From Macrotrachela quadricornifera (lineage: Eukaryota > Rotifera > Eurotatoria > Philodinida > Philodinidae), in assembly GCA_022393335.1 (NCBI GenBank), contig JAJEKB010020906.1, positions 313,531 to 377,530 on the forward strand: 64,000 bases of DNA, read 5' to 3'. How positions within the stretch are numbered: position 1 is the stretch's first letter; every line of letters starts with the position of its first letter. A program made the position numbers and the translations under genes. This document shows positions 35,202-47,014 of the stretch, one piece after another. The notes under the pieces were generated by a model. That model did not search any database and was not told where the DNA came from. It saw only the letters and a program-made list of their open reading frames with translations.

Positions 35202-36824
35202 TTATTTAGTTTTTTTTGCCACTACATAAGATAATCCAGTAAGAAGATCAGATGCACTGATAAGATTATCGTCGTATCGCTTATACAGAGTATTAATACG
35301 ATGTTGTATAGCTGTTGTTCGAACATTTTTTTTTCTTGCTGCACCAGCAGTCCATTGAATTGTGATGAACTGCACCCTTTTTTCTTCATTTTGCAAAAAT
35401 CTGATGAAAGACCATATATTAGGATGATTTCGATAAATGCGACTGTTTATTCGGTTATGATATCCTTTGAAAAAGAAAAAGAAATAAGTTAAAAATTGTG
35501 TACATCAACTTCACCTTCGCAAACATTGTTCGTTCGTGTATCAAATCTAGACACGTTCCACAATTCAATATCATTTAACCAATTTTTTTCGAAATATATT
35601 AATAACTCTTGCATTGGCCGATCGGGTAATTGATCAGCAGCAATTCGTATTTCATTAAAACCATTTGCAACTTGCTCACGTGGCATCAATGCCAATGCCA
35701 TAATTTTTCTACATAATAACCTTAAAGCTTCATTTGTTGAATAGGCTTGTTGCATTCCTAAATGTTGAATATGACGGTATATACTTTGACAGTAGTGGAA
35801 GAAACACCCGTAATGTTTTGCTGAAGGAAACTAAAAAGCAAATAAGTGAAAAATCAAAAGCAAATCTTTTTCATAACAAATATTACTTACTTCCGATTTA
35901 AGTACTGGAATAACACCAGATTCAAAATCACTCATGATTGTTATTGGTGAAAAAACTTTACTGCGATCTAATGCTATTTGTTTAAGTTCACCAAAAATAT
36001 GTCTGTAGGTCATACCTTTTTTGTTCACTAGTAAACAGAAAACGCATGGTAGACCTTAAAAAAACAATTTTATAAATTATTTTTTAAATAAAGGGTACCA
36101 GTGCTTACATATATCAAAAAGCACTGCGTGCATAATATAAATCTGCATAAAGTGTGGTGGACATTTGCTAAATGTTCCATCAACATAGATAATTGGTGAT
36201 TGAAAGAACAAATTGAGTTGATGGTCGCTTGAAAAGATTAGAATACGTTCACGCCGTACAAGTGGCTCATCCATTAATAAAAAACGTTTTCCATTAACTG
36301 TTGTTTTATAATCATCGGGTAAATCAAATAAACATGACTGCGGTAATGATGGTGTTATTTTTCGTCGAGCTTTAGCCACAGATGGATCTGTAAAATATGA
36401 AAAAAAATTAATTAATATAAACTTTAAATAACGTACAAATTTCTTGAGTTGTAGGCAAGATAGCTACAGCAGTTGTACTTATAGATGTTTTAGAAATTTC
36501 TTGTTCAAAAATCATTGAAATCGGTGTTACTTCATTAACGGCTCGTTCTTTAATTTTTTGTCGAACTCGTTTAGCTTCAATCATCTCAGGATTTGGTTCA
36601 TGATCATGTTGAGCTTTGCCACCTGATAGATACACATCATTTGTATCTGTATGAACGTGGATTTTACATCCATTGCTAATGCACACCCAGTATTTTTTAC
36701 TGTTGGTCTTTTTATTACATTTGAACAAATAATTATGTAACACCAGTAACAATTGGCCTTTGTTTGATGTAATGAAGTTGATATTGACATTTTCTTTATC
36801 CAATAATGCCATTGTTGTAGTCAT
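35202..36824 (-). CDS. FLYWCH zinc-finger MULE transposase or transposase-derived protein, apparently intact
   Basis: MULE transposases are RNase H-fold DDE enzymes. Five exons (36824..36437, 36387..36109, 36054..35891, 35830..35515, 35464..35202) join with matching phases into 469 residues without stops. The N-terminal FLYWCH finger reads YLFKCNKKTNSKKYWVC, NGCKIHVHT, with the closing histidines in AQHDHEPNP. The catalytic core shows IYVDGTFSKCPPHFMQIYI (first Asp), ITIMSDFESGVIPVLKSE (second Asp), HYGCFFHYCQSIY, and NNVCEGYHNRINSR (candidate Glu). The last exon ends VVAKKTK. It is divergently arranged with paralogue B. An open frame and orderly short introns suggest recent activity or domestication. 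Confidence 0.88.
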
Positions 36825-37089
36825 TATCGATTTCTACTAAATTAATGTACGATGATGTGTTAAATTAACTTTATGTGTACAATATGTATTTATTTGTTTG
36901 TTTGTTTGTTTTTCAGTTCTTCGTGAGATAACCGTTGTCCATCCTCATGACCAATTACGTAATAGACCAATAAGATTGGAAACAAGTATATTTCATGATA
37001 TTTCATGACTGCCAGCGTCATCTCCTTTCATATTTTTTAAATACCTTAGCTCCAATGTTGAACTTTCATAAATTGAAACAGAAGAATAT

Positions 37090-37276
37090 TTATTTCGGAT
37101 ATTTTATTTTCGGCATTTTCCTTCGATATTTTTATTTTCGATATTATACTTTCGGCATTTTTATTTTCTACATTTTATTTTCTACATTATACTTTCGGCA
37201 TTTTTATTTTCGACATTATTTTCTTCGACATTTTGTTTTCGACATTGTTACCTTCGACATTTTTCCTTTCGACGTT
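37090..37276 (+). repeat. Array of CTTTCGACATTTTTATTTT units between the two MULE genes
   Basis: About ten degenerate units of TTTCGACATTTTTATT with variants TCGGCATT and TCTACATT, inverted relative to the array at 34885..35010. It lies in the shared 5' region of genes A and B, so it may carry promoter or transposase-binding sites (inference). Confidence 0.8.
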
Positions 37277-37362
37277 ATTCAGGGGAATCGAAGAACTAAG
37301 GTTCATTGTTTACTTAATACTTATAGGCAAAATAATTAAATAAAACGAGATATTTTTTTAAA

Positions 37363-39124
37363 ATGTCGTCCGAAAATATAATGATGATGGATGATGATAT
37401 GTCATCCTTGTCATCCTCATCACTACTTGAATATTCATCATTAACGACAAATTCAACAAAACCTAACATCGGTACATCAACTTTGAATAAACGACGATTA
37501 ATGTTAGTTATTGAAGGTTACAATTTCCAATTGAAAACTTGGAACAAAGATCGAACAATCAAGTTTTGGCGGTGTGCCAATCGAAACTGTTGCGTGCTTG
37601 TACATACGACTCTTGAAAATGAATTTTTATGTTATGGTAGAAAATCATCTAGTCATACACATTTACCAAATCCATCTGCATCCGAATTACGGAATTTGCG
37701 TGAAGCAATGCGTAAAAGAGCTAAAAATGAAACAACATCATTGCAAAAATCCCTGAACAAGAAGTACGACAAGCATTGTTGTCGGCTGCAGCTTTAGCCG
37801 TTTTATCTCGTATTAATAATTTGGGTATGATATTATTTTTCTTTGCAAATCAATATATTCATATATTTCTTGTTTATGTTTGTTTCAGGTCATAGTTTGG
37901 TACATCATCAACGTAAAACAACCCCTCTAATATCATCCTCATCATCTTTTTTCAGACCTGAATCGTACACAAATGATTATCGTAATAAAGCTCGATTGTT
38001 ATTGTACGAGGATGAAGATCCCAAATTTCAATTAATTCAATCAAAAAATTTACGATCTGAAGGAAGAATATTGATTTGGTCATCAGATATTCAACTAAAT
38101 TTGTTATTCAGTAGCCAAAAACTTCATATGGATGGTACATTTAGTACATCACCATCACACTTTGAACAAGTATTTATTATTCAAGCATTTCTTCACGGTT
38201 CATGTAAGCTAACTTTATTTCATTATTTTTTATTATATTATACTTTGATTGAAATAGGTGTGCCAGCGTTAGATGCACTATTACCCGATCGAAAAGCATC
38301 AACATACATTCAACTGTTTACTATTTTATTTGATCAAGCAAAACGATTGAATAAAAAATTGGAACCTAAAAGAATTATGACAGACTTCGAACTTGGTCTT
38401 ACTAGAGCAATTAGTCTTTAAGTAATATATAAAATAATATACAAAATTTTCAACACTGTAAATAAAATTTATACATTTTTTTTTATAGTTTACAGGAAAT
38501 ACTATTCAAACAGGGTGCTTTTTCCACTTTACCAAGGCCATTTATAGAAATGTTCCATCATTCGGTTTAGCATCTATCTATTTGGATAATCTTATGATTC
38601 GTAGTGTTATCCGTCGAATGATGGCATTAGCGTTAGTACCTGCAAAATTTATTTCAATATTATTTGATAATCTTGGAAATGATTTAAGTCAACCTGAACG
38701 TGATGAATTAGCTCCATTATTCAAGTACTTTACCAATTATTGGTTACAGCGTACTTCTATGTGGAACCTATTTGATATACCTGATAAAACAAATAACTTT
38801 AGCGAAGGTATGTTAAAATGGTATGGCAGTTACAAATTAATAATTAACACTCGAATATGATTAGGATACAATAACAGATTCAACAATCGGTTGAATAAAT
38901 GCCACCCCAACATTTGGTATTTTATTGATGGAACTCGAAAAGAGATGTATCCCATTCATAGTTTAATCATTCAAATCAATAGCAGAATGTGTCCTCGTAC
39001 AAAACAGTTAATCCTAAGAATTGCTCAAGATCGGTCCAATGAATTATATGCTCGATTTAACAACGATACAATTACAGTAGAAGAATTATTAGAGGAACTT
39101 TCTTTTTTTGTTCGAAATGATTAA
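37363..39124 (+). pseudogene. Second FLYWCH-MULE transposase (paralogue B), frameshifted
   Basis: Exon 1 (37363..37824) has an acidic/Ser start and a FLYWCH finger (YNFQLKTWNKDRTIKFWRC, then CCVLVHT). Near 37743..37750 one A appears to be missing, shifting the frame from TSLQK to IPEQEVRQALLSAAALAVLS. Exon 2 (37887..38203) has the catalytic-type LHMDGTFSTSPSHFEQVFII. Exon 3 (from 38258) has RIMTDFELGLTRAI; a stop or weak donor follows. Exon 4 has QTGCFFHFTKAIYRNVPSF and ends NNFSEG; the last exon (from about 38866) reads YNNRFNNRLNKCHPNIWYF and ends FFVRND. The layout parallels gene A. Probably dead because of the shift and the unclear exon 3 donor. Confidence 0.8.
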
Positions 39125-39582
39125 TTTAATAAAACATTATCGGTTCTTTTGAATTAAATTTTTTCGTTAATATCTCCATGTAGTTTTGATCATTTTATAC
39201 TAGAAAAACATTCTTCAACGATCATTTCCCAGGGACATTCTATATAAAGGACATTTTTTCAAGAACTTTTTTGCAGGGACATTCTTGACTGTATTCATAC
39301 GAGAAAATTGATTGTGTGAAAAACGATTAAAACAAAACCAAATATGCGGGAACACTAGCACTAATGTGTGGGCATGGATCAAGATGGGTGAATTTGAGAA
39401 CGCAAGCAGATGGTATAAGCAATTGAATTAAATTTCAAGTATTCACATATCAATATTTGCACATAGATTAAGATAGATCGATTCAAAAACCAAAGACTGA
39501 GAAGTATATAAAACGAAAAAAATTGCCACCGATTCAACCAATCATCCTTGAGAATCATTATATTACCGTCAAAAATAGCAAA

Positions 39583-40717
39583 ATGATTGGTCTTACATTT
39601 TTGTTTTTGAGTATACTGACTTTGCGAGCATTTCCTATTGCATCAGGTATGAACGAGAGAGTGGACGAAAGAGAAGCGTATATGTATCATTTTTCTTTTC
39701 TTATAAGGTTCATCTGTCAAATGCTCGATGTTCACAGCAGAAGAGGAAATTTTCGCGTCGCTTCTGTTCATAGTGTCTATCCATTCTCCGCACAAGCCTG
39801 AGTTCGATAATTGTGCTAGTTTTGGTATAGAGTCATGATCTGGAATCGTTGAGCTTCAGCTATACAATGTGGACAGCAGCCCGCTCCACATCTTTTGCCT
39901 CAGAAACTTGAAGAAATCAGTAATTAAGGAAGGGAACGCCACTATTCCACCAGAAATCGGTCAACTTAGATCTCTCACGTCGCTTTCAATTTCTAGGAAG
40001 GTATGATTCACTTACAGACATCAAGCTGTAGAAATTATTCAGAAATCGATGTCTTTTTTAGAATCAATCCAGCACAAATTCAACTGCTCTAGTACTTCCA
40101 TCGGAACTATTCAGTTTGACTAGTCTTGAGAGACAATCATTCTCGACAACTATGGACTTGAGACACTATCGGAAGACATCGGGCAGTTGAAAAATTTAAA
40201 ACAACTAAATCTTACATCGAACCGACTCGAATCTCTTCCTAAAAATATAAGTCAATTAAAGCAACTCCAATCGGTGGATGTGAGTAACAATCCGTCACTC
40301 ACCTCTCTCGACGTCCTCAACGGAATGTCATCCTTGACTGTGATAGCAACAAACTGTTCCATTGATCATCTGTCACGGAATCTGACTTCTATAGGAGAAC
40401 TAAATTTGTTCAACAATAAGCTCACCTCTCTGGACGGTATAGAAACATTCATTGGAAAAACAAACTCACTCAATAACCAACCAATTACCACATACTCATT
40501 CAATAACAATCAAATTTATTCCTTTCCGGTCTCTATCGGAAAGCTCAACGCAATGACCTTCGAAGTCAACAACAATAAACTAATGACATTGCCAGCATAC
40601 ATCTTCACAACACAAGGCTTTGCAAACGTTGATGTTAGAAACAACATGTTCAGCGACCGAAAACGCGAATGGATTGACGGGCGAGCTCGGGGCTATTATA
40701 AGAATTGGCAGGTTTGA
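39583..40717 (+). pseudogene. Secreted leucine-rich-repeat protein, degraded
   Basis: Exon 1 starts MIGLTFLFLSILTLRAFPIA, a signal peptide, with donor GTATGA at 39644. The next exon reads CSMFTAEEEIFASLLFIVSI and DNCASFGIES, then hits an in-frame TGA near 39834 where a Cys is usual in related secreted LRR proteins. Further LRR text is scattered over frames (NATIPPEIGQLRSLTSLSIS), and a clean run at 40187..40717 has KNLKQLNLTSNRLESLPKNI, LQSVDVSNNPSLTSL and later repeats, ending KNWQV. Several frame breaks lie between 39840 and 40187. An extracellular recognition or adhesion role is only inferred from the LRR family. Confidence 0.7.
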
Positions 40718-41977
40718 GAAGATGAAACTACAAGTTGTTGAGAGGATGTCGATGTGAGTGTTATAGGACGACATCCCTTCTTCACTCTTTGTTCTTCTAT
40801 ACGTTTCATTTTATTGTATTTCGTTTATTGGAATAAACTCTTGAGTTACGACTATGTGGAGTGGCCATAAATTTAGATATAGTTTGTTCGACATTACAAT
40901 TATAATATACAAGCAACTTTTAAGAGAACAACTATTATCGTGATGAAAAAAATAAATGAAAATTTTTAAGGTAAATAAATAATTCTTTCATATCAGGACG
41001 TTGCAAATGAGCACAAGTGAGTCATGCTGCACTATTAGTAAAATTATTTTTTGCGATGGCTAATGTTTTCTATTAATAAAGATAAAGTTTTATTAGATGC
41101 TGAAATGTAATGAAAGTACAGAAATGTTGCTTGTTTTGATTAATTCATGTTCAAATCCAAGTTTATCAGCCATTATCAACTATTGAACTTTATGAAATGT
41201 ATCAGCTGGAAAACTACTGATCAGATGAAGAAAGATGTCAAGTTCATATGGAATAAAATAGACACAACATTTGTCTATTAACTTGAATAAATTGCTAATG
41301 AAATATGAATTACAAAACAAATCGAAAAATGTTATCCACATGCTATTTGTACAAAGTTATCATTCTAAGATAACAGTTTCTCAAAAGTTCTAATATATCA
41401 AAAAACTTCGATATCTCCACTCTATTAGAATTAAATAGGCTAATTTTTTTTCAGCTACTTCAGTTACCTTTTTTTATGCAATTCGAAGTTTCTTCGAAAA
41501 AGTATTACTTTTTACTATTCATAGCGCATGCATAATGCTGATAGCTTGTTTTTATTCGAGTTCTATTTACTGTAAATAATTATAACCATTATTTCTGTTG
41601 TGAAATTTTCATTATAATTTTCGAAAAAAATACCTATGTTGTTACTGAGAGAAAAGGTAATCACAAGATCAAGTTGATAATCTCTATTAAAATCAGTCAG
41701 TTTCAATGAAGTTGGACTTAAACCAAATTTTCATGGGTATGTCGCTTGATTTCAAAAAGTTCTATTTCCAAAATAACAATGACGAACTCAGGGTTAGAAA
41801 TACTTTCAATAATACATATCATTTTATCTGTAAAATTTGATTGTAATGTCCAGGAAATGCACCTATATTCTCATTAACAAACTTATCAATGGTCATATCC
41901 GAAAAAAAATAAGCTCACATTATCAGCTCTAGAACCACCAACAACTTTGTCCCATTGATACTCATTGTAAAAATAAC
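40718..41977. other. Intergenic, no gene recognised
   Basis: AT-rich. The right part (41700..41977) may be the worn extension of the FG-GAP relic on the minus strand, but no frame is kept. Confidence 0.4.
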
Positions 41978-42202
41978 TCACTGTGATAAATGTTGGAGAA
42001 GAAGTAACAAATTTCGGTTATTTTCAAAAGTTTCTAGACCAGTATCATAATTTGCCGCTATCACGTTTGATTTATTATCATCATTCATATCGTCGACAGC
42101 TACTGACTGTCTAAGAAATACCTTCACACTGTGTATATCAGAATTAACAACGACGAGATCCAATCTTCGATCGTTATGTAAATGATCAATACCGACTAGC
42201 AA
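41978..42202 (-). pseudogene. FG-GAP/VCBS-repeat protein fragment
   Basis: The minus frame reads GIDHLHNDRRLDLVVVNSDI and VAVDDMNDDNKSNVIAANYD, two copies of the pattern FNND..LDLVVVN and VAVGDFNNDNK.D typical of FG-GAP/VCBS beta-propeller repeats. Only about two repeats remain and the flanks lose the frame. Likely a relic of a larger secreted or surface protein. Confidence 0.6.
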
Positions 42203-42475
42203 CGGTCATTATTAAAATCTTCGGCATCAGCGGTATAGGGATGAGAATTAGAATTAGTTGAATGTCTTTTGTTTTGCAAAAACTTCATTGTCACATCCAA
42301 TACTGACAGTTATTGCCAAACATGCGAAAACAAACTTTAGAGCGCATCTATGGCGGGCTAAAGCTTTTCGTTCTGCCAATCCACCTTTTAGACACGTAAT
42401 TAATTTTCTTTTCTTTTTTCGTCAAAAATCTAAATTGCAATACAACAACAACAACAAATGAAGAGCATACAAATA

Positions 42476-43053
42476 ACGGGTGGCGCACAAAGAACCGGAC
42501 TTTTTTTGTTTTTGTTTTCGCTTATCTCACAAAAATCAATGCCATTCAACCAAAAATCATCCGTTTCTCTTAATTTTTTTTGTTTTGAAGATCAAAGTTT
42601 CAGCTTGTTGCTGCAAATGATTTTAAAGTCATTAGACACCGTGGGTCATTATTATTCATGCATCAACATGAAAAAACGCGTTTTTGTGACTTTTTGAGAA
42701 AATCCTATTTTTAATCGGTGGGTACCGCTTTTTGAAAACTTGTTTTGTAGTACATCTAAAAGAGCACACATTACTCTACTAGAAACTGTCAAAGATAGAA
42801 GTTTTAAAATAAGTGTAACGGGTGAACAGTATAGCAAGATTGTAACGAATATATCTGAGAAAGTTGCAACTTTTACCGGGTGTACTTTGTTTCCTCAAAA
42901 CTTCGCTGCACTCCACTTCAACAAAATTGTTCTTACACGCTTTTGTAGAGAATTGAATAAGAAATCTTTTGGAAAAAAATTTGGATCGGTAGGGTGAAAA
43001 CCGGCGGAGTTATAGGCGAAATAAAAAAGTCAGGTTCTTTATGCGCCACCCGT
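42476..43053. mobile_element. MITE of Tc1/mariner type with about 32-bp terminal inverted repeats
   Basis: The left end ACGGGTGGCGCACAAAGAAC and the inverted right end ACGGGTGGCGCATAAAGAAC differ at one base over 20, and similarity continues to about 32 bp. TA stands at each flank (42474..42475 and 43054..43055). Length 578 bp. No transposase. Confidence 0.85.
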
Positions 43054-43364
43054 TAGTTTTCAATTTGAATATTACAAGCTTTTGCTATCAATCCATCTCA
43101 TAACATTTTCAGATTGTCTTCCATACAGAAAAATGCAGACAAACTTTAGAAGAAAGCATACCTGTGTAACTACAAACTTATAGTTTGTTATATAATGTCT
43201 CCTCCAATCCCTGAGAGAAACCATTATTTCGAGAAAGAAGTGTCTTTTTTAATAAAAATAATTATTTCGAAAAATTCAAAATCTAGTAGTGCCATTGGAT
43301 TTCTCGACCTCGATTGCGTTTGACCAAACTTTACAGAAGGCATGTATGAAAAACAAATGCCCAT

Positions 43365-43440
43365 TAATATTTTACACGATGTTTTTTTTGACTCTGTCAC
43401 ACACAAACTATTTTTTTTTCATATGACCCTCCCCTACAGT
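43365..43440 (+). repeat. Dispersed repeat, copy 1 (shared with 63500..63576)
   Basis: GACTCTGTCACACACAAACT, a T run, then TTCATATGACCCTCCCCTAC and AGTCGAG. The copy near 63575 has the same order with few changes. Probably the 3' end of a repeat family. Confidence 0.65.
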
Positions 43441-43884
43441 CGAGGAAATAATTCTCTATTGATGGCCGCCGCTACTTTTGCCTTTTGTTCTGTTCTTTTT
43501 TTGCTGAATTGACATTATATCAGCGCGTATTTTTATTATTAGTATTACAAGTACTGTTGTTGCTATTTTTTCAGTATCTTATTTGATTTATATTTGTTGT
43601 CGTTATACTTTCGTCATGTCCCAAATGATTATTGTTAAGCTTATCTTCAAATCGCTACTCTCTAAAAAAAATCGTGTCATACTGAACCTTTTAGGGTTCT
43701 AGATCTGAGTACCATTTTAAAATCCTTTAAAAGTTCTAGCATAAAATGGTTTTAGCTCCCATCTTTTATTTGTTCTTCTAAAAATGGTTCTAGCCTGACA
43801 AAAAAGTGCATTCAACCCGTTTAATCTAATACGTTTAGTTAATTCTATATAGGTGTAAGCAGTCGACATGATATCCTCATTTGT

Positions 43885-44160
43885 TTTCTTTCTATTATCA
43901 GTTAAAAACCCAACCGTATTCAAGCCTAATTATCACCCTCATCGCTAAATTGCTAAATCTAAAGTATTCACTGTTAGTGGAAATCTTATAAGAAATTATT
44001 TAGTCCCCAAAGTTGTGTTTCATTGCTCTTAAAGGACTGAATAATTTCGTATAAGACACTCATCAACAGCTAATATTTTAAATTTAGTAATTTAGCGATG
44101 AATGCGATAATTTGGCCCGAATACGGTTAGGTTATCAGCTGATAATAGAAGGAAAGCACA
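43885..44160. repeat. Fold-back structure nested in the 2.76-kb element
   Basis: Left-arm motifs CTATTATCAGTTAAAAACCC and CATCGCTAAATTGCTAAATC pair with right-arm GTAATTTAGCGATGAATGCG and ATCAGCTGATAATAG; the centre has TATAAGAAATTATTTAGTCC against GGACTGAATAATTTCGTATA. Arms are about 120 bp. Confidence 0.7.
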
Positions 44161-44565
44161 TTGGGGTATCTTGTCGACTGCTCACACTCCATATCTAACC
44201 TATTAATTCTATACTCATCTCCCTAAATCTATTCTTAACTTCTTATCTCCGTGCCTATTCTCTTCAATACTTATTCCCACAAGTCTATTGTTAATCGCTT
44301 ATTTCTGTATTTATTTCCCTAAAACTACTCTTAACCACTTCTATACTTATCCCCTAAATCTGTTCTTAACTCTTCATGTCTATACTTACTTCTCTCAATC
44401 TATCATTAACTCCTTATTTTTGTACTTAACCCCCTAAATCTATACTTAGCCCTTACTTCTATAAATAATCCTTAATTCTGCTTTCAAAATACCATGCCTG
44501 TGCTTAAGTCCTTATTTATCTATACAAACACTTATTTCTGTATCTAAACGTTTATATTTACAGGG
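44160..44565 (+). repeat. Degenerate tandem repeat of CTTATTTCTATACTTAACCC-type units
   Basis: Some fifteen imperfect copies of about 25 bp, pyrimidine-rich on this strand. Related sequence, partly in reverse complement, continues at 45100..45700 beyond the nested fold-back. Confidence 0.65.
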
Positions 44566-44570
44566 TGGCC

Positions 44571-45098
44571 ACAAAGTTATCGTGCAGCCTTTGATTACGA
44601 ATAACTTTGGATAGGAATCAGTTGAAAGTCTACACCTTTCACTATTGAAAAGAGGAGACGAAAGCGCATTAAATTATATGTTACACCATTTTTTACCAGG
44701 TTTTATGAAACTTTTTTCTACCAAGATTTCAAACAAGTCAATGCATTGCGTGTAATCATCAAAGTGAATTTTACAGAATTCATTTAAGTTTCTGAATAAA
44801 CCGTTTCCATTATTTTCTGAGTGACTGAAGCTAAAGATGTGGGCTATGAGTAGTTTTCTAGATCATTCATTAGTGATTCCAATAAATTTCTAAAAGTTAA
44901 ATATTCACTTTGGCAATTGCACATAGTACATGGATTTTCAAGTCCCTGAATGGAAAACTTATTAGAACAGTGTGTAATATACGATTTGATAGACCTTCTT
45001 CATCTCTTTTCATAAGTGAAAATTGCAGATCTATATCCCGTTTCTATCGAAAGTTATGGACACTCAAAGACGGTTCGATAACTTTTGGATTATCCGGT
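44571..45098. repeat. Fold-back MITE inserted in the tandem repeats
   Basis: The left arm (CACAAAGTTATCGTGCAGCC, GATTACGAATAACTTTGGAT) is complementary, with mismatches, to the right arm (ATCGAAAGTTATGGACACTC, GGTTCGATAACTTTTGGATT). Arms are about 130 bp around an AT-rich core. Confidence 0.7.
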
Positions 45099-45964
45099 AT
45101 GCTTAACTCGTTAATCCTACCCTTAATGCCTTATATCTATGTTTAAGCTTTTATGTCTATCTTTAGCAACTTAATGCTATATCTAACCTCTTATCTCTAT
45201 AAAAATACAAGTTTAGATATGGAAATAAAAGATTACGAATGGTATTAAAAGATTAAGAATAAAAATAAGGGATGAAGGAGACAAATAAAGGGTTACATTT
45301 AGAAACAGGTGGTTTAGAGCAGAACGACGGAACCAAGCAGAGAGGTAATGGATTAAGGATGGACTTAATTGGTTCAATATAGGAAGAAGGGCTAAGCATA
45401 TAAGGTTAACCCTTATTCATATATCTAACCATTTAATTCTATGTCTGATCTTCTTATTTCTTTTGCTTACCAACTTATTCTATATTTACCCTCGTACTCC
45501 TCTCTGAACGTCTTTTATATCTGATATAACCTGCGTTGCTATATTTGATATATTGCATCTGCCAGTAACTCGAGATGTTTGGGACTGACATCTTATTTAT
45601 ATACTTAGCTCGTTTTGTTATCTATCTAATTCTTCATTTCTATGTTAACCCTTACGTCTATATGAAATGCTATAAATCTCTATCTGTCAACAATAAATTA
45701 AAGAGAGACACTGCGAATCTTTCTGTTGAGAAGTCGTGAGGAGTTTTCGTATGAAACCTATGAGATTAAGACAATTTTAGTGTGATTTTGTGCCATAATC
45801 AAAGCGTATAGTAAAGTTCTCTGAGTTCTGCATACTTAGCGCAACATACAATTTAATTTGAAATTCAGTATTTGAAAAAGATAAGCATGGGTATTGAAGA
45901 AATCAGGGATCCAATAGAAAATTATATCAGATATTACGAATAAGTGAGCCAATCAAAAAGGTTC

Positions 45965-46380
45965 AAGTAACTTGCTCTAGAACCATTTTTGTGGAGGAAG
46001 TTCTTCATACGGAAAGTGTGATGTGAGATAGAACCATTCTAAATTTCTCGAACCATTTTTTATCTGTTAGGATTCTTTACAAAAATAAGTGGTGCGGGAT
46101 AGAACTCTTTTCAATCTCTAGAACCATTTGTTTATCTGTTATGGTTCTGTAGGGAAAAAAATAGTGTGAGATAGAACTTTTTTGAATCTTTGGAACCATT
46201 TTGTACTTTTTCTCGTTTTTTACGAAAAAAAATGGTGCAGGATGAAACTCTTCTGAATCTCTAGAACCATATTTCATATGTTATGGCTCTTAAAATTGTC
46301 TAAAACCTTTCGATGGTTCATTAATAAACGAACGAAACCTAAAATGGTTCATAATCTTGTCTAAAACCCTTAATAGTTCT
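45965..46380 (+). repeat. Tandem repeat of about 80 bp, four copies
   Basis: Each unit has TCTAGAACCATTTTT, a TCTGTTATGGTTCT-like segment and GTG.GGGATAGAACT. The motif echoes GGTTCTAG near the left end of the surrounding element. Confidence 0.7.
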
Positions 46381-46414
46381 GTATGGCACGCTTTTTTTTT
46401 AGAGAGTTAGCGAT

Positions 46415-47014
46415 ACGGGGATACAGACAATTCCGCGATCCCACGATCCACTTTTCTCCCCTTGTACAGAACTCTCTAAAGCTGCAACATAAAAGATGGA
46501 AAACCTTTTTGTTCTAACGAATCATAAAGACTTTCAAACACGGATAAGGGAATGTGGCACTTTTGGAGTTCGGTAAAACACGACTTTTTTAGAATATAAA
46601 TAAGTTGCTCGATGTTTATTTTCATCGCTTAGGATCAAAGAACAAATAGAGACTTTATTAAAGAGATCTGAACAATATCAGTCTTGAGATTGGTGAATTG
46701 GAATCATTGATTATTAGTTGATTATAAAGAAAAGAAGTAAAAGATTGATCATCATCACGCATCTACTTTTATGACTGATCTTGATAGCAATGAAACTACT
46801 TGCTCTGCGTAGTTATTTATTGTCTTATCGAATAAAAACTAAAGAGTTAATGACAACGCAAATATACTTTTGTTCTAAAACACAATGTGAAAAAGAATTA
46901 GTTTTTGACTGAAAGTTGAGTTATTTGTCATGTTTCTTGGGTGTTATAGAGAAAATTTGCGGCTTCTGTAGTCTTGGCGGTAGCTACACCACTAAATGTT
47001 CTTTTGACGATGTT
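46415..47014. other. Intergenic, no gene recognised
   Basis: AT-rich spacer 3' of the methyltransferase gene on the other strand. Nothing supported here. Confidence 0.4.

Larger units (their letters stand above)
34616..39300. mobile_element. Composite MULE element with two head-to-head FLYWCH-MULE genes
   Basis: The left end has TTCTCGT, CAAGAATGTCCTTGAAAAA and GTCCTTTATATA; the right end carries the same motifs inverted (GACATTCTTGAC, TATATAAAGGAC, ACGAGAA). Between lie gene A (minus), a central array and gene B (plus). Related arrays of TGTCGAAAG-type units also stand at 34885..35010, inverted relative to 37090..37276. It may be one two-gene element or two MULEs side by side sharing ends. 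No target duplication was established. Confidence 0.55.
43651..46414. mobile_element. 2.76-kb TIR element with subterminal AGAACCATTTT repeats, no coding region
   Basis: The left end ATCGCTACTCTCTAAAAAAA and the inverted right end (ATCGCTAACTCTCTAAAAAA) match closely, followed on both sides by CGTG.CATAC/A.GAAC and AGGGTT.TAGA. Inside are two fold-back structures, degenerate pyrimidine-rich tandem repeats (44160..44560, 45100..45700) and GGTTCTAG/AGAACCATTTT motifs near both ends. No transposase was found. Likely a non-autonomous element that received nested inserts. Confidence 0.6.

Noticed and set aside
42258..42997. Small frames within and beside the TA-flanked MITE
   Set aside because: They lie in or across a non-coding miniature element and show no domain features.
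46077..46277. Minus 66-residue frame with repeats
   Set aside because: Produced by the 80-bp tandem repeat, not a gene.
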